This document shows positions 9,287-17,749 of a stretch of DNA of 64,000 nt, in pieces. Origin of the DNA: Variovorax ginsengisoli (GTDB lineage: Bacteria > Pseudomonadota > Gammaproteobacteria > Burkholderiales > Burkholderiaceae_C); assembly GCF_030486595.1 (NCBI RefSeq), contig NZ_JAUJZH010000029.1:36482-100481 (forward strand). The letters run 5' to 3'. The position numbers were made by a program, and so were the translations under genes. Numbering within the stretch: the first letter of the stretch is position 1; each line of letters opens with the position of its first letter. Below the pieces are notes generated by a model. The model had not been told where the DNA came from. It did not search any database and was given only the letters and a program-made list of their open reading frames with translations.

Positions 9287-10069
9287 TCAGTGTGCTTCGG
9301 CGACGACCGGATTGCGCAGCACGCCGATAGCCGGAATCTCGACCTCGATCACATCGTCGACGCTGATAGGACCGACGCCGGCCGGCGTGCCCGTCATGAT
9401 CAGGTCGCCTGGCAGCAGTGTCATGTATTTCGACAGGTAGGCGACCAAGAACGGTACGGAAAACACCAGGTCCCGGCTGTTGCCGTCCTGGCGTACGGTT
9501 CCATTGACGCGTGTGATGATCCGCTGGTCTGCCGGATCCAGACCCGTCACGATCCAGGGGCCGATGGGGCCGAAGGTGTCATAGCCCTTTCCGGCCAAGA
9601 GGCAGCCGAAGCTGCTCTCGCGCCTCTGCAGCACGCGGTCGCTGATGTCGTTGCCGCAGGTGTAGCCGAAAACGTGGCCCAGTGCGTCGGCCTCCGTGAC
9701 ATGACGCGCCGTCTTGCCCATCACCACTGTGAGCTCACCCTCGAAGTGAATGTTTTCGCCATGGGACGGATACACAATCGCATCCTCGTGGCCGACGACG
9801 CAGGTGCTCGGCTTCATGAAAACGACCGGGATCTCAGGCACGGCCTTCTGCGATTCCTGCGAATGGGCCCTGTAGTTGTAGCCAAGGCCGAAGATGCGCG
9901 GTTGTGCCACCGGTGGCAGCAGGCGGACCGCATCGAGGCGGTCTCGCTCTCCGCTCTTGACGATTCCCTCGAAGGGGGAGCCAACCAGGCGTTCCAACAC
10001 GCCGTCTGCCAAGACGCCGTAGTGCGCCTGGCCTTCTCTTTCGTACCTCACGACAGTCAGTGAACTCAT
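9287..10069 (-). CDS. FAH family hydrolase/isomerase
   Basis: A 260-residue single-domain FAH enzyme. Seen: RIFGLGYNYRAHSQE, the metal strand IHFEGELTVVMGK, GYTCGNDISDRVLQRRE, GPWIVTGLDPAD, LLPGDLIMTGTPAGVG and the terminal GVLRNPVV. AGGAG lies eight bases upstream of the ATG. It is transcribed away from the liv operon and precedes the lacI gene. Together with the extradiol dioxygenase at 16152 it could process a ring-cleavage product, but members also include oxaloacetate decarboxylases and acylpyruvases, so the reaction is open. Confidence 0.87.
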   Translation of the reverse strand: MSSLTVVRYEREGQAHYGVLADGVLERLVGSPFEGIVKSGERDRLDAVRLLPPVAQPRIFGLGYNYRAHSQESQKAVPEIPVVFMKPSTCVVGHEDAIVYPSHGENIHFEGELTVVMGKTARHVTEADALGHVFGYTCGNDISDRVLQRRESSFGCLLAGKGYDTFGPIGPWIVTGLDPADQRIITRVNGTVRQDGNSRDLVFSVPFLVAYLSKYMTLLPGDLIMTGTPAGVGPISVDDVIEVEIPAIGVLRNPVVAEAH

Positions 10070-10152
10070 GTCATCTCCTGTGCAAACGTTGGCATTTTTA
10101 ACGCCATAAGACCAGGTTTCTTACTAGGGTAAACCCCAGAGCATCTCTGCTA

Positions 10153-10200
10153 TTGACAAACGAAATGACCATGCCAACAATTGCGCTAACGTTAGCACAA
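10153..10200 (+). promoter_or_regulatory. Promoter and LacI-type operator of the liv operon
   Basis: TTGACA at 10153-10158 and AACAAT at 10176-10181 form a -35/-10 pair with 17 bases between them. Immediately downstream, 10185-10196 is a perfect 12-base palindrome, GCTAACGTTAGC, extended to a 20-base imperfect dyad at 10181-10200 with TTG and CAA ends. The central CG is typical of LacI/GalR operators. A repressor bound here would cover the transcription start. The divergent FAH-lacI transcript starts just to the left, so the site may control both directions. Confidence 0.7.
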
Positions 10201-10213
10201 GGAGACAAGACAA

Positions 10214-10312
10214 ATGATTCGAAACCCAACAGTGGCGAGCCGCCAAGCCATCAACTGCACCCAGCGAATTCGCTGCGCTCACCGGGCGTGCGCTGAGGGA
10301 GCAAAAGGGTGA
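10214..10312 (+). CDS. Small ORF (32 codons) overlapping livH start; possible leader peptide
   Basis: An ATG at 10214 follows AAGGAGAC at good spacing, the best ribosome site in the region. The frame encodes 32 residues (MIRNPTVASRQAINCTQRIR followed by CAHRACAEGAKG) and its TGA at 10310-10312 overlaps the GTG of livH at 10309 in a GTGA arrangement. livH itself has only a modest site, so translation of the short frame may deliver ribosomes to livH. The peptide has three Cys and several Arg, no recognisable domain, and could equally be a chance frame. Confidence 0.4.
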   Translation: MIRNPTVASRQAINCTQRIRCAHRACAEGAKG

Positions 10313-11157
10313 GCGCTTCGCTGCTGCTCCAGTCGGGCATCGGGGGCCTGCTGCTTGGCGGTATCTACGGCCTTCTTGCGATGGGGCTGAGCCTCAGCTG
10401 GGGTCTGCTGAGACTGGTCAACCTGAGCCACTTTGCCCTCGCGTTCCTGGGCGCGTACCTGACCTACCAATTCGGGGCCCAGTTCGGCTGGCCGGCGTAC
10501 GCGTCATTGCTCATCATCGTTCCCGCCTTCTTCGTGGTCGGCCTGGCGCTCCACACGATATTCGTCCGCTTCGACGTCAGTGAGTTTGCCTCGATGCTCG
10601 TGACCTTCGGTGTCACCGTGCTGATCGAGTCCCTGATCCAATGGATCTGGTCGGCGGACTTTCGCAAGTACGAGACTCCCTACGCGCAAGAGTCAATCCG
10701 GCTTGGGCCCTTGTTCATTCCGGTGCTCGAACTCACGGCATTCGCCAGCGCTGCGCTGCTCGCAATCGCAGCCTGGCTGGCGTTGCATCGCACGTTGCTC
10801 GGGCGCGCGCTACGGGCCGCTGCCCATGACGGCCCCATCGCGGCGGCCTTCGGGATCAATGCCCGTCAGCTGTCATACGGCTTGGCCGGACTGTGTTCCG
10901 CCTCTGCTGGCGTGGCGGGCGTGTTCATCGCTCTGACCTCCACGTTGGCGCCGTCGCAGATCGAAGCCTGGATCGGCGTGGTATTTGCCGTCGTCATCAT
11001 CGGCGGTCTGGCAAATCCACTTGGCGCGCTGGCAGCAGGCATGCTGATTGGCGTTGCGGAGGCCATCACGATGGCGACGGTCAATCCCGCCTGGGCGCCC
11101 CTGGTCGCGTTCTCCATCCTCATCGCGTTGTTGCTCTGGAAGCCGAAATGGCTGTGA
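10309..11157 (+). CDS. livH: Branched-chain amino acid-type ABC transporter permease (LivH family)
   Basis: A 282-residue inner-membrane permease starting with GTG. Seen: GLLLGGIYGLLAMGLSLSWG and LVNLSHFALAFLGAYL, the LivH pattern, repeated membrane spans, and the cytoplasmic EAA-like loop LLGRALRAAAHDGPIAAAFG followed by INARQLSYGLAGLCSASAG. LivH partners LivM in importers that in beta-proteobacteria often carry aromatic acids, amides or urea instead of amino acids. It overlaps the fused livM-livG gene by ten bases. Confidence 0.92.
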   Translation: MSASLLLQSGIGGLLLGGIYGLLAMGLSLSWGLLRLVNLSHFALAFLGAYLTYQFGAQFGWPAYASLLIIVPAFFVVGLALHTIFVRFDVSEFASMLVTFGVTVLIESLIQWIWSADFRKYETPYAQESIRLGPLFIPVLELTAFASAALLAIAAWLALHRTLLGRALRAAAHDGPIAAAFGINARQLSYGLAGLCSASAGVAGVFIALTSTLAPSQIEAWIGVVFAVVIIGGLANPLGALAAGMLIGVAEAITMATVNPAWAPLVAFSILIALLLWKPKWL

Positions 11158-12887
11158 ATTCCATGACCGTCAAAGCGGCCGTCGGCCTTCTTGGGGCAGC
11201 GCTGATTGCGTTGCCTTACGCGGGAGCCCCCGACTTCTATCTGTCGTATCTGTACGTCATCTTCTTTTGGGTGGCGTTGGCCACGAGCTGGGGAATCCTG
11301 AGCGGCTACGCCGGCTACTGGAGCTTTGGCCACGCGGCCTTTTTCGGCACCGGCATCTATGCGGCAGGCGGGATGTCCGTGAAGTTGGGGCTGCCCTACC
11401 TTCTGACGATTCCGCTGGCAGCGGCTCTGGCCGCTGGGCTGGCGGCCTGCATCGGCGCGGTGGTGTTTCGCATCCACACGCTCCGCGGCGAGTTCTTCGC
11501 GTTGCTATCCCTGTCGGTGACCTACGTCCTGGCTGCGATCGTGTCGAACACCCCAATCGATGGCGGCGCCGGCGTGAACCTCAGCGGCGTGCCAATGCCG
11601 ACACTCGGCACCTCGATTCCCGGCGCGATCTATTTGCTGGGCCTGGCAGTGGCGGTGATCGCTCTGCTGGTGTCCCGCGGCATTCTGTCTTCGCGCTTTG
11701 GGCGCGGTCTGCTGGCCATACACGACGACGAGGACGTGGCCGAGGTGAAAGGCGTGCCCACATTCCGCTACAAGGTCGGCGCCTTCGCCATCTCGGCTGC
11801 CATCGCCGGCGCCGCAGGCGCCGTGCAGGCGGGCTACGTGGGCTACGTCACCGTGGGGGAGACGTTCTCGATCACGGTGCCCCTCTACGTCGTGCTGATG
11901 AGCATTTTGGGCGGGGCCCGGCATTGGGTGGGGCCGGCAGTGGGCGCGACCCTGATTACCGTCGCGCTCAGCCTGTTCGTCGGTGGCAGCCACGCCGAGC
12001 TGGGGCGCGCCGGAGTCGCGCTCGCATTGATCGTGGTCATCCTGTTCTTGCCTGAAGGCATCGCGCCACGACTGCTGCGCAAGTTGCGCAGCCGTGCTCA
12101 GCCGGCGGCGGCGTCAGCCGAGGAGCCACTGCGCCAGTCGATCGACGCCCACGCGCCGGGCGGTACGCTGCTGGAGTGCGAGGACGTCACCAAGCTCTTT
12201 GGCGGCCTGCGGGCGCTCGGCGGTATTTCCCTCTCAGTTCGCCGCGGCGAAATCCTGGCGCTGGTTGGCCCCAATGGTTCCGGAAAGTCGACGCTCATCA
12301 ACATGATCAGCGGTCACTTTCCGATGACGTCCGGGAGCATCCGACTGGATGGACAGTCTCTCGAGACGCTGGAGCCGCATAGGGTCGCCGCGCGCGGCAT
12401 TGCGCGTACCTATCAAATCCCAAGGCTGTTCGAGCACATGACGGTGCTGGAGAATGTGCAGCTGTGCGCAGCATTCGGCCAAGACGTCAAGGCGCTCAAT
12501 GCGGCAGACTCCGCCTTGCACTGGCTCGACTTCATGGGCTTGGCGGAGAAGGCGCACGAACTGCCGGCGTCGCTGAATCTCCACGAACGCAAGTTCGTCG
12601 AGTTCGCGCGTGCGCTGGCCGCAAAACCCAAGCTGCTGCTGCTGGATGAGGTTCTTTGCGGGTTGACGCCAACTGAAGTCGACCAGGCCATCGACCTGAT
12701 CCGCCGCATCCGCGCCGCCGGAACCACCATTGTGTTCGTGGAGCACGTGATGCGCGCGGTGGTGGCCCTTGCCGACCGGGTTGCCGTGCTCGACCAGGGA
12801 CGGCTGCTGGCACTCGGCCAGCCAGAGGCAACGATGCAGGATCCCAAGGTCATCGATGTCTACTTGGGAGCCGCCCATGCTGCTTGA
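11148..12887 (+). CDS. Fused ABC permease/ATPase (LivM-LivG)
   Basis: One 579-residue chain combines two normally separate subunits. Residues 1 to about 315 are a LivM permease (ATSWGILSGYAGYWSFGHAA, FGRGLLAIHDDEDVAEVKGV, PLYVVLMSILGGARHWVGPA). After a linker rich in Ala and Glu, residues about 345-579 are a LivG ATPase with Walker A GPNGSGKS near 374, Walker B KLLLLDE near 496 and the switch His in VFVEHVM. The ABC signature is unusual, LNLHERKFVE in place of LSxGQ. Such livM-livG fusions occur in beta-proteobacteria. The ATG at 11148 overlaps livH; ATG 11163 is an alternative start. Confidence 0.92.
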   Translation: MAVNSMTVKAAVGLLGAALIALPYAGAPDFYLSYLYVIFFWVALATSWGILSGYAGYWSFGHAAFFGTGIYAAGGMSVKLGLPYLLTIPLAAALAAGLAACIGAVVFRIHTLRGEFFALLSLSVTYVLAAIVSNTPIDGGAGVNLSGVPMPTLGTSIPGAIYLLGLAVAVIALLVSRGILSSRFGRGLLAIHDDEDVAEVKGVPTFRYKVGAFAISAAIAGAAGAVQAGYVGYVTVGETFSITVPLYVVLMSILGGARHWVGPAVGATLITVALSLFVGGSHAELGRAGVALALIVVILFLPEGIAPRLLRKLRSRAQPAAASAEEPLRQSIDAHAPGGTLLECEDVTKLFGGLRALGGISLSVRRGEILALVGPNGSGKSTLINMISGHFPMTSGSIRLDGQSLETLEPHRVAARGIARTYQIPRLFEHMTVLENVQLCAAFGQDVKALNAADSALHWLDFMGLAEKAHELPASLNLHERKFVEFARALAAKPKLLLLDEVLCGLTPTEVDQAIDLIRRIRAAGTTIVFVEHVMRAVVALADRVAVLDQGRLLALGQPEATMQDPKVIDVYLGAAHAA

Positions 12888-13584
12888 TCTTCTCAATGTG
12901 CACGTGTCGTATGGCGACGCTCCCGCAATCTGGGATGCCAGCATGCACATCGATGCGGGCCAAGTGGTGGCGGTGCTGGGCCCTAACGGTGCTGGCAAGA
13001 GCACGCTGATCAACGCCATTGCGGGCGTCCTTCGGCCGCGCCAGGGGAAGGTGCTCATTGACGGCGTCGACATTGCGTCCGCACCGAGTCACCGGGTGTG
13101 CGACCACGGCATCGCCATCGTACCGGAGGGGCGGCGCCTGTTCGCCGACATGACGGTGCAAGACAACCTTGAGCTTGGCGCCTATCGCAAGGGTGCACGG
13201 GCGTCGAGCCGCGAGACGATGGAAGAGGTTTTTTCGCTATTGCCGGTGTTGAAGGAACGACGCCAGCAGATCGCAGGCTCGATGTCCGGCGGACAGCAAC
13301 AGATGGTCGCGATCGGGCGGGCACTCATGGCACGACCGCGTCTGCTGCTGATGGACGAGCCTTCTCTGGGCCTTTCGCCGCTCATCGTCTCGGAGATGTT
13401 CAAGATCATCCGACGCATCAACGAGCGCGGCGTGGCAGTGATGCTGGTCGAGCAAAACATTCACCAGGCGTTGGAAGTCGCGCACCACGCGTACGTGATC
13501 GAGCAGGGCCGGATCGTGACTTCCGGCAGGCCCGCCGCCCTGTTGAGTGACCCGAAGATCAAGGAGGCATATCTTGGCGTCTGA
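12877..13584 (+). CDS. livF: Branched-chain amino acid-type ABC transporter ATP-binding protein (LivF family)
   Basis: A 235-residue ATPase with Walker A GPNGAGKST, signature MSGGQQQMVAIGRAL, Walker B LLLMDEPSLGL and the switch His replaced by Gln-Asn (VEQNIHQALEVAHHAYVIEQ), a normal LivF feature. It overlaps livM-livG by 11 bases, and the next gene starts inside its last codons, so the import genes form one translationally coupled block. With LivH, LivM-LivG and the receptor at 17750 the importer is complete. Confidence 0.93.
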   Translation: MLLDLLNVHVSYGDAPAIWDASMHIDAGQVVAVLGPNGAGKSTLINAIAGVLRPRQGKVLIDGVDIASAPSHRVCDHGIAIVPEGRRLFADMTVQDNLELGAYRKGARASSRETMEEVFSLLPVLKERRQQIAGSMSGGQQQMVAIGRALMARPRLLLMDEPSLGLSPLIVSEMFKIIRRINERGVAVMLVEQNIHQALEVAHHAYVIEQGRIVTSGRPAALLSDPKIKEAYLGV

Positions 13585-14149
13585 TAGTTCCCTCAATGGC
13601 AATGTGCCGTCTGACCTGAATCGCATCGTGACGGGACAGCGCCAGGACGGCGGCGGCCATGTTGTCATGCACTCGGTGCCGCCCCGGACAGACGTGTTCA
13701 AGCACATCCCGGGCATGGTGTCGCGTTTGGTCTGGGCGACGCCCGCCGCGCCGACGCTTCCCTTTGACGGCGAAGATCCGACTGTTGACGTCGCAAGCTT
13801 TGTACCTGCCCCCGGCGAAACCCGGCTACTGGTCGTCACGTTTCCACCAGACAGCGTTTTCGCCGCCGCGGATTTCAACGGCCAAGCGGCGTTTGAAGAG
13901 AACCTCGCGATCAGCCCCGGCTTGGCGGAGCGATTCGAGCCCGACGGCATGCACGAGACCCCAACCGTCGACTACGGCATCTTGCTCGACGGAGAGCTGT
14001 GGCTGGAGCTCGACGACGCGGTGCAGACCCACCTGGAGCCGTTCGACATCGTGGTCCAGAACGGTACACGCCACGCATGGCGCAACAAGTCCGACCGACC
14101 TGCGACCGTGGCTTTCGTGCTCATCGGTGCGCGCCAAGCGGCCAAGTAA
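13574..14149 (+). CDS. Cupin-domain protein
   Basis: I start this gene at the TTG at 13574 because AAGGAGG lies six bases upstream (13561-13567) and the start overlaps livF by 11 bases; 191 residues result. The C-terminal half has a cupin pattern: TVDYGILLDGELWLELDD (motif 1, lacking the usual His pair), LEPFDIVVQNGTRHAWRNKS (motif 2, His conserved) and TVAFVLIGA. The N-terminal half has HVVMHSVPPRTDVFKHIP and FPPDSVFAAADF. Related proteins are often annotated as cupins in aromatic catabolic operons and may bind a ligand or act as isomerases. The reaction is unknown. Confidence 0.75.
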   Translation: MASDSSLNGNVPSDLNRIVTGQRQDGGGHVVMHSVPPRTDVFKHIPGMVSRLVWATPAAPTLPFDGEDPTVDVASFVPAPGETRLLVVTFPPDSVFAAADFNGQAAFEENLAISPGLAERFEPDGMHETPTVDYGILLDGELWLELDDAVQTHLEPFDIVVQNGTRHAWRNKSDRPATVAFVLIGARQAAK

Positions 14150-14173
14150 CACCCAACGACATCAACACAACAA

Positions 14174-15466
14174 ATGAACGATACAACGATCGAGAGCGTC
14201 CACGGACGACGCATGTGGGACTCGCGCGGCCGACCGACCGTCGAGGCGACCGTACGGCTGCGCGGCGGCCTGACGGGGCGCGCGCTCGCGCCGGCTGGCG
14301 CCTCGATGGGCAGTGGGGAGGCGGTCGACCTGCGCGACGGTGGAGCACGCTTCGGTGGCTTGGATGTGCAATCGGCCTGTCGCGCGATCAACGAGGTTTT
14401 AGACGGCGCGCTTGCAGGGCGCAATGTCAACGACCAGGGGTCGCTGGACCAACTGATGGTCCAGCTGGACGGAACACCCAACCGGAGCCGGCTCGGGGGC
14501 AACGCGCTGGTGGCGACATCCATGGCGATAGCACATGCCCGGGCGGCCGCGGCTGGTGTGCCGCTTTGGCAGCTGCTGGCCGCCGGGCAGCCGGTTCGGT
14601 TGCCGCTTCCTGAGATCCAGATCTTCGGGGGCGGCGCCCACGCGGAGCGGCGCGTTGATGTCCAGGACTTCATGGTGATGTGTCCTGCCGCCACCAGCTT
14701 CGACGAAGCGCTGGAGTGGACTGCCGAAATCTATCGCGCCGCGGGAGCGCTGCTACGACGCACCGGGAAGCTCCAAGGAGTGGCCGACGAGGGCGGCTAC
14801 TGGCCCGCGTTCAACTCGAACGAGGAAGCGTTGGATACGCTGATGCAGGCTATCATCGATGCGGGACTGAAGCCAGGTGCGCAGGTCGGCATTTCGCTCG
14901 ACATCGCAGCCTCCGAATTTGGCTCGAACGGTCGCTACGAACTGGCCCTGGAGAGCCGCGTGCTCAACACGGACGCCATGATTGACATGCTGGGGCGTTG
15001 GCTCGACAGCTATCCCATCATGTCCATTGAGGACCCATTGGCCGAGGACGACGCAGAGGGCTTCACGCGCTTCAGTTCGAAGTACGCATCGCGCTGCCAG
15101 ATCATCGGCGACGACTTTCTCGTCACCAACGCCGAACGCGTCCGCGCCGCCGCGGCGGTGTCGCAATTGAACGCTGTCCTGATCAAGCCCAACCAGGCCG
15201 GCACCTTGACCGAAACCCTGGCCGCGCTGCAAGCAGGGAAGGATGCACGATTCGGCACCATCGTTTCGGCGCGTTCAGGAGAGACCGAGGACGTCACGAT
15301 CGCTCATCTGGCGGTGGGTTGGAACGCGGGACAGCTCAAGGTCGGCTCCTTCGCCCGCTCGGAGCGAATGGCGAAATGGAACGAGGTGCTGCGCATCGAG
15401 GAATCGATGGGCCGCGACGCGCGCTTCTGGGGCTGGGACGCATTGCCGTTCCAGGCCAGTCACTGA
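14174..15466 (+). CDS. Enolase paralog (phosphopyruvate hydratase-like) with altered active site
   Basis: A 430-residue enolase homolog, full length (E. coli Eno is 432). Conserved: metal ligands D243, E286 (SIEDPLAEDDAEGF) and D313 (IGDDFLVTNAERV), base K338 (VLIKPNQAGTLTET), K389 (GQLKVGSFARSER), E206 (ADEGG) and H156. Changed: the Glu of the canonical DIQEFM is Asp (D165 in VDVQDFM); the His of the canonical SHRSGETED is Ala (A366 in SARSGETED); and the mobile loop reads PAGASMG instead of PSGASTG. These changes and the operon setting argue for a substrate other than 2-phosphoglycerate. The kinase at 21370 could supply a phosphorylated hydroxyacid. It may also simply be a divergent enolase. 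Confidence 0.85.
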   Translation: MNDTTIESVHGRRMWDSRGRPTVEATVRLRGGLTGRALAPAGASMGSGEAVDLRDGGARFGGLDVQSACRAINEVLDGALAGRNVNDQGSLDQLMVQLDGTPNRSRLGGNALVATSMAIAHARAAAAGVPLWQLLAAGQPVRLPLPEIQIFGGGAHAERRVDVQDFMVMCPAATSFDEALEWTAEIYRAAGALLRRTGKLQGVADEGGYWPAFNSNEEALDTLMQAIIDAGLKPGAQVGISLDIAASEFGSNGRYELALESRVLNTDAMIDMLGRWLDSYPIMSIEDPLAEDDAEGFTRFSSKYASRCQIIGDDFLVTNAERVRAAAAVSQLNAVLIKPNQAGTLTETLAALQAGKDARFGTIVSARSGETEDVTIAHLAVGWNAGQLKVGSFARSERMAKWNEVLRIEESMGRDARFWGWDALPFQASH

Positions 15467-15492
15467 TTTCTTGCCAACAAAGGATTCCCAGC

Positions 15493-16050
15493 ATGATTCG
15501 CCTCCTCGGCCTCTCCGGCAGCTTGCGCCACGCTTCGAGCAATACGGCCGTCCTGCGCACCCTGCAGCAACGGGTGCCCGACGGGATCGCCCTCAAGTTG
15601 CATCCGCTCACGGACCTCCCGCTGTACAACGGCGATTTCGACACCGAGGAGCCTCCGGTCGCGGTGGCGCGCTTGCGCGAGGCGATCCGGCAGGCGGACG
15701 GCCTCGTTCTGTGCACCCCGGAGTACAACGCCGGTACTTCGGGCGTGATGAAAAACGCCCTCGACTGGGCGTCTCGGCCGCCGAAGACTTCGCCGCTGCG
15801 GAGCAAGCATGCGCTCATCATCAGCGCCTCGCCTGCTTTCACCGGTGGTGCTCGGGCGCATGCGCAGCTGCGGGAGGCGCTCGCAAGCACATTGTCCCGG
15901 GTGGCGGTCCATCCGGCCGTCGTCATCCCCCAGGTGTTCGAGAAGCTGAAGGACGGCCTGCTGACGGACGAGTCGAACATCCAGTTCGCTCTCGCCGCCA
16001 TCCAGGCATTGACCACCGAGATCCGCGCCAGCAGGGCGCTAACCGAGTAG
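15493..16050 (+). CDS. NADPH-dependent FMN reductase family protein
   Basis: A flavodoxin-fold protein of 185 residues. Seen: the N-terminal phosphate loop GLSGSLRHASSNTAVL, the flavin-contact strand LVLCTPEYNAGTSGVMKNAL, DWASRPP, and LIISASPAFTGGARA. These are the standard NAD(P)H:FMN reductase/chromate reductase (ArsH/ChrR/YieF) motifs. In this operon it could reduce a quinone or feed reduced flavin to an oxygenase; no flavin-dependent monooxygenase is visible in the unit. Typical length, no lesions. Confidence 0.88.
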   Translation: MIRLLGLSGSLRHASSNTAVLRTLQQRVPDGIALKLHPLTDLPLYNGDFDTEEPPVAVARLREAIRQADGLVLCTPEYNAGTSGVMKNALDWASRPPKTSPLRSKHALIISASPAFTGGARAHAQLREALASTLSRVAVHPAVVIPQVFEKLKDGLLTDESNIQFALAAIQALTTEIRASRALTE

Positions 16051-16151
16051 GGTGAAGTTACTTCGGCTGCACCGCCGGAAATCGAGTCCCAAGCCCTCTG
16101 CAAACCGGTCTCGTTCGCTCACCGTCAAACCAACCACACAGGAGATTTGCC

Positions 16152-17162
16152 ATGTTGCCCACCGTCGACCTGCGCCCGCCATTCAACATCAGCCGGGCGA
16201 GTCACATAGTGCTGGAAGTCAAGGATCTCCAAAAGAGCCGAGACTTCTACGTGAAGATCGTGGGCCTGGTGGTCTCCGATGAGACGCCGACCACCTGCTA
16301 CCTTCGCGGTCTCTCAGAAGCAGCGCATCACAGCCTGGTGTTGGTGCAAACGGAGGGCGCGCCCGCCTGTCAGCGACTCGGCTTCCGTGTCTATCTGGAC
16401 GAGGACCTCGATAGCGCTTACGCCTGGTTCACCGGGCGCGGCTTGCCGGCGAAGTGGGTGGAGGTGCCCTACCAAGGCCGCACGCTGCATTGCGAGGATC
16501 TGTACGGCACCAAGCTCGAGCTGTGCGCCCACATGGAAGTGCGCGAGCGGATGTTCCTCAAGTTCGAGCAGTTCACCGGCGCGCACGCTCAGCGCATCGA
16601 TCACTTTCAGATCTTTGCACCCGATTGCTGGAAGGCCTGCGAGTTCTATAGCCAACTTGGCTTCCGCAACTCGGAATACCTGGCGCACGGTGACAAGTTG
16701 CTGGGTGCCTTCATGTTCCGCAAGGGGACGTGCCTTGACCTGGCGATTGTGGAGAACGTGGGGCCGAAGATGCACCACTTCGCCTACATCATTCCGGAGT
16801 CGCACCTGATTTTCACGGCCTGCGACCTGGCGGGCAACTACGGCTACGGCGGCTCGGTGGACCGCGGGCCAGGCCGACACGGCCCCGGCGGAATGCTGTA
16901 CGTCTACCTCCTGGACCCGGATGGACATCGCATTGAGCTGTGCGACGGTCACTACCAGACCATCGACACCGAGGTCGAGCCGGTGCGCTGGGATGCGGGC
17001 TCCCTAAGCACCAACGTGCGCTGGGGCCTACCCGCCACCGAACACTGGTATTTCCACGCCAGCCCCTTCAAGGACGCCACCACACAGGACCCGGAGCAGA
17101 AGCCGAATCCGCAGACGCTGGAAATGTTCATTCAGCAGCAATCGACCCAAAGCAACAACTAA
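16152..17162 (+). CDS. Extradiol ring-cleavage dioxygenase (vicinal oxygen chelate; catechol 2,3-dioxygenase/homoprotocatechuate type)
   Basis: A 336-residue two-domain VOC protein, length and layout as in 3,4-dihydroxyphenylacetate 2,3-dioxygenase. The N-terminal module begins with ASHIVLEVKDLQKSRDFYV. The C-terminal module has the expected iron ligands: H151 (RIDHFQIF), one His of KMHHFAYI (H208/H209) and E262 (DPDGHRIELCDGHY). The closing DGHRIE signature is standard for type I extradiol enzymes. It would open a catechol-type ring with O2 in the cytoplasm. GGAG lies eight bases upstream of the ATG. No complete downstream meta pathway lies in this operon, so the true diol is unknown. Confidence 0.85.
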   Translation: MLPTVDLRPPFNISRASHIVLEVKDLQKSRDFYVKIVGLVVSDETPTTCYLRGLSEAAHHSLVLVQTEGAPACQRLGFRVYLDEDLDSAYAWFTGRGLPAKWVEVPYQGRTLHCEDLYGTKLELCAHMEVRERMFLKFEQFTGAHAQRIDHFQIFAPDCWKACEFYSQLGFRNSEYLAHGDKLLGAFMFRKGTCLDLAIVENVGPKMHHFAYIIPESHLIFTACDLAGNYGYGGSVDRGPGRHGPGGMLYVYLLDPDGHRIELCDGHYQTIDTEVEPVRWDAGSLSTNVRWGLPATEHWYFHASPFKDATTQDPEQKPNPQTLEMFIQQQSTQSNN

Positions 17163-17178
17163 CCAAGGACCGAATCCC

Positions 17179-17703
17179 ATGGCACGCGTCAAATACCTCA
17201 ATCGCGCCAGCAGCCCCAACCAGGCGATCTTCGACCGCCTTGAGAAAGAGCGGAAGATGCCCACCGCCAACATCTTCCTGGCGCTGACCCAGACGCCGGA
17301 GTTGCTTGACGGCTTCCTTACCTACGCTAACGCGCTACGGTCGTCGCCGCTGAGCCCTCGGCTGCGGGAGTTGGCGATTCTGACGGTGGGGCACCTCACG
17401 AACTCGCGCTACGAGATTGCGCACCATCAGTCGCATGGCCTCAAGGCCGGCTTGACGCAGGCGCAGCTCGATGCGGTTCCGCAGTTCGAGACCTCCAGCC
17501 TCTACACCGATCAAGAGAAGGCGGTGATGACATTTGCCAAGGAGTCGACTCTCAAGGTCGATGTGAGCGACGACAGCTGGTCACGCGCGGCGGCATTCCT
17601 TGGCGAACCGGAAATGATCGCGCTGGTGCTGGTGGTCTCTTGGTACAACTCCGGCGTTCGCATCATGGCGGGCCTGGGGATCGAACTCGAAGCGGGCCAC
17701 TGA
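17179..17703 (+). CDS. Carboxymuconolactone decarboxylase/AhpD-like family protein
   Basis: A 174-residue all-helical CMD-fold protein. Seen: SSPLSPRLRELAILTVGHLT, then SRYEIAHHQSHGLKAGLTQ, the 'yEw..H...a...Gl...' motif, and ALVLVVSWYNSGVRIMAGLG at the C-terminus. The CxxC of true AhpD is absent (the equivalent stretch reads YEIAHHQ), so a peroxidase role is unlikely; Glu and His of this motif could act in proton transfer or decarboxylation. It follows the extradiol dioxygenase by 16 bases. Confidence 0.8.
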   Translation: MARVKYLNRASSPNQAIFDRLEKERKMPTANIFLALTQTPELLDGFLTYANALRSSPLSPRLRELAILTVGHLTNSRYEIAHHQSHGLKAGLTQAQLDAVPQFETSSLYTDQEKAVMTFAKESTLKVDVSDDSWSRAAAFLGEPEMIALVLVVSWYNSGVRIMAGLGIELEAGH

Positions 17704-17749
17704 ACGGCGGCAACGTCGCCCACCTACAACATCAGCAGGAGACAACACC

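Noticed and set aside
9201..10063. Plus-strand open frames over the FAH gene at 9287
   Set aside because: The minus strand gives a full FAH protein with all motifs; the plus-strand frames lack any.
14121..14694. Minus-strand frames over the start of the enolase-like gene
   Set aside because: Compositional shadows of a GC-rich coding region, without recognisable domains.
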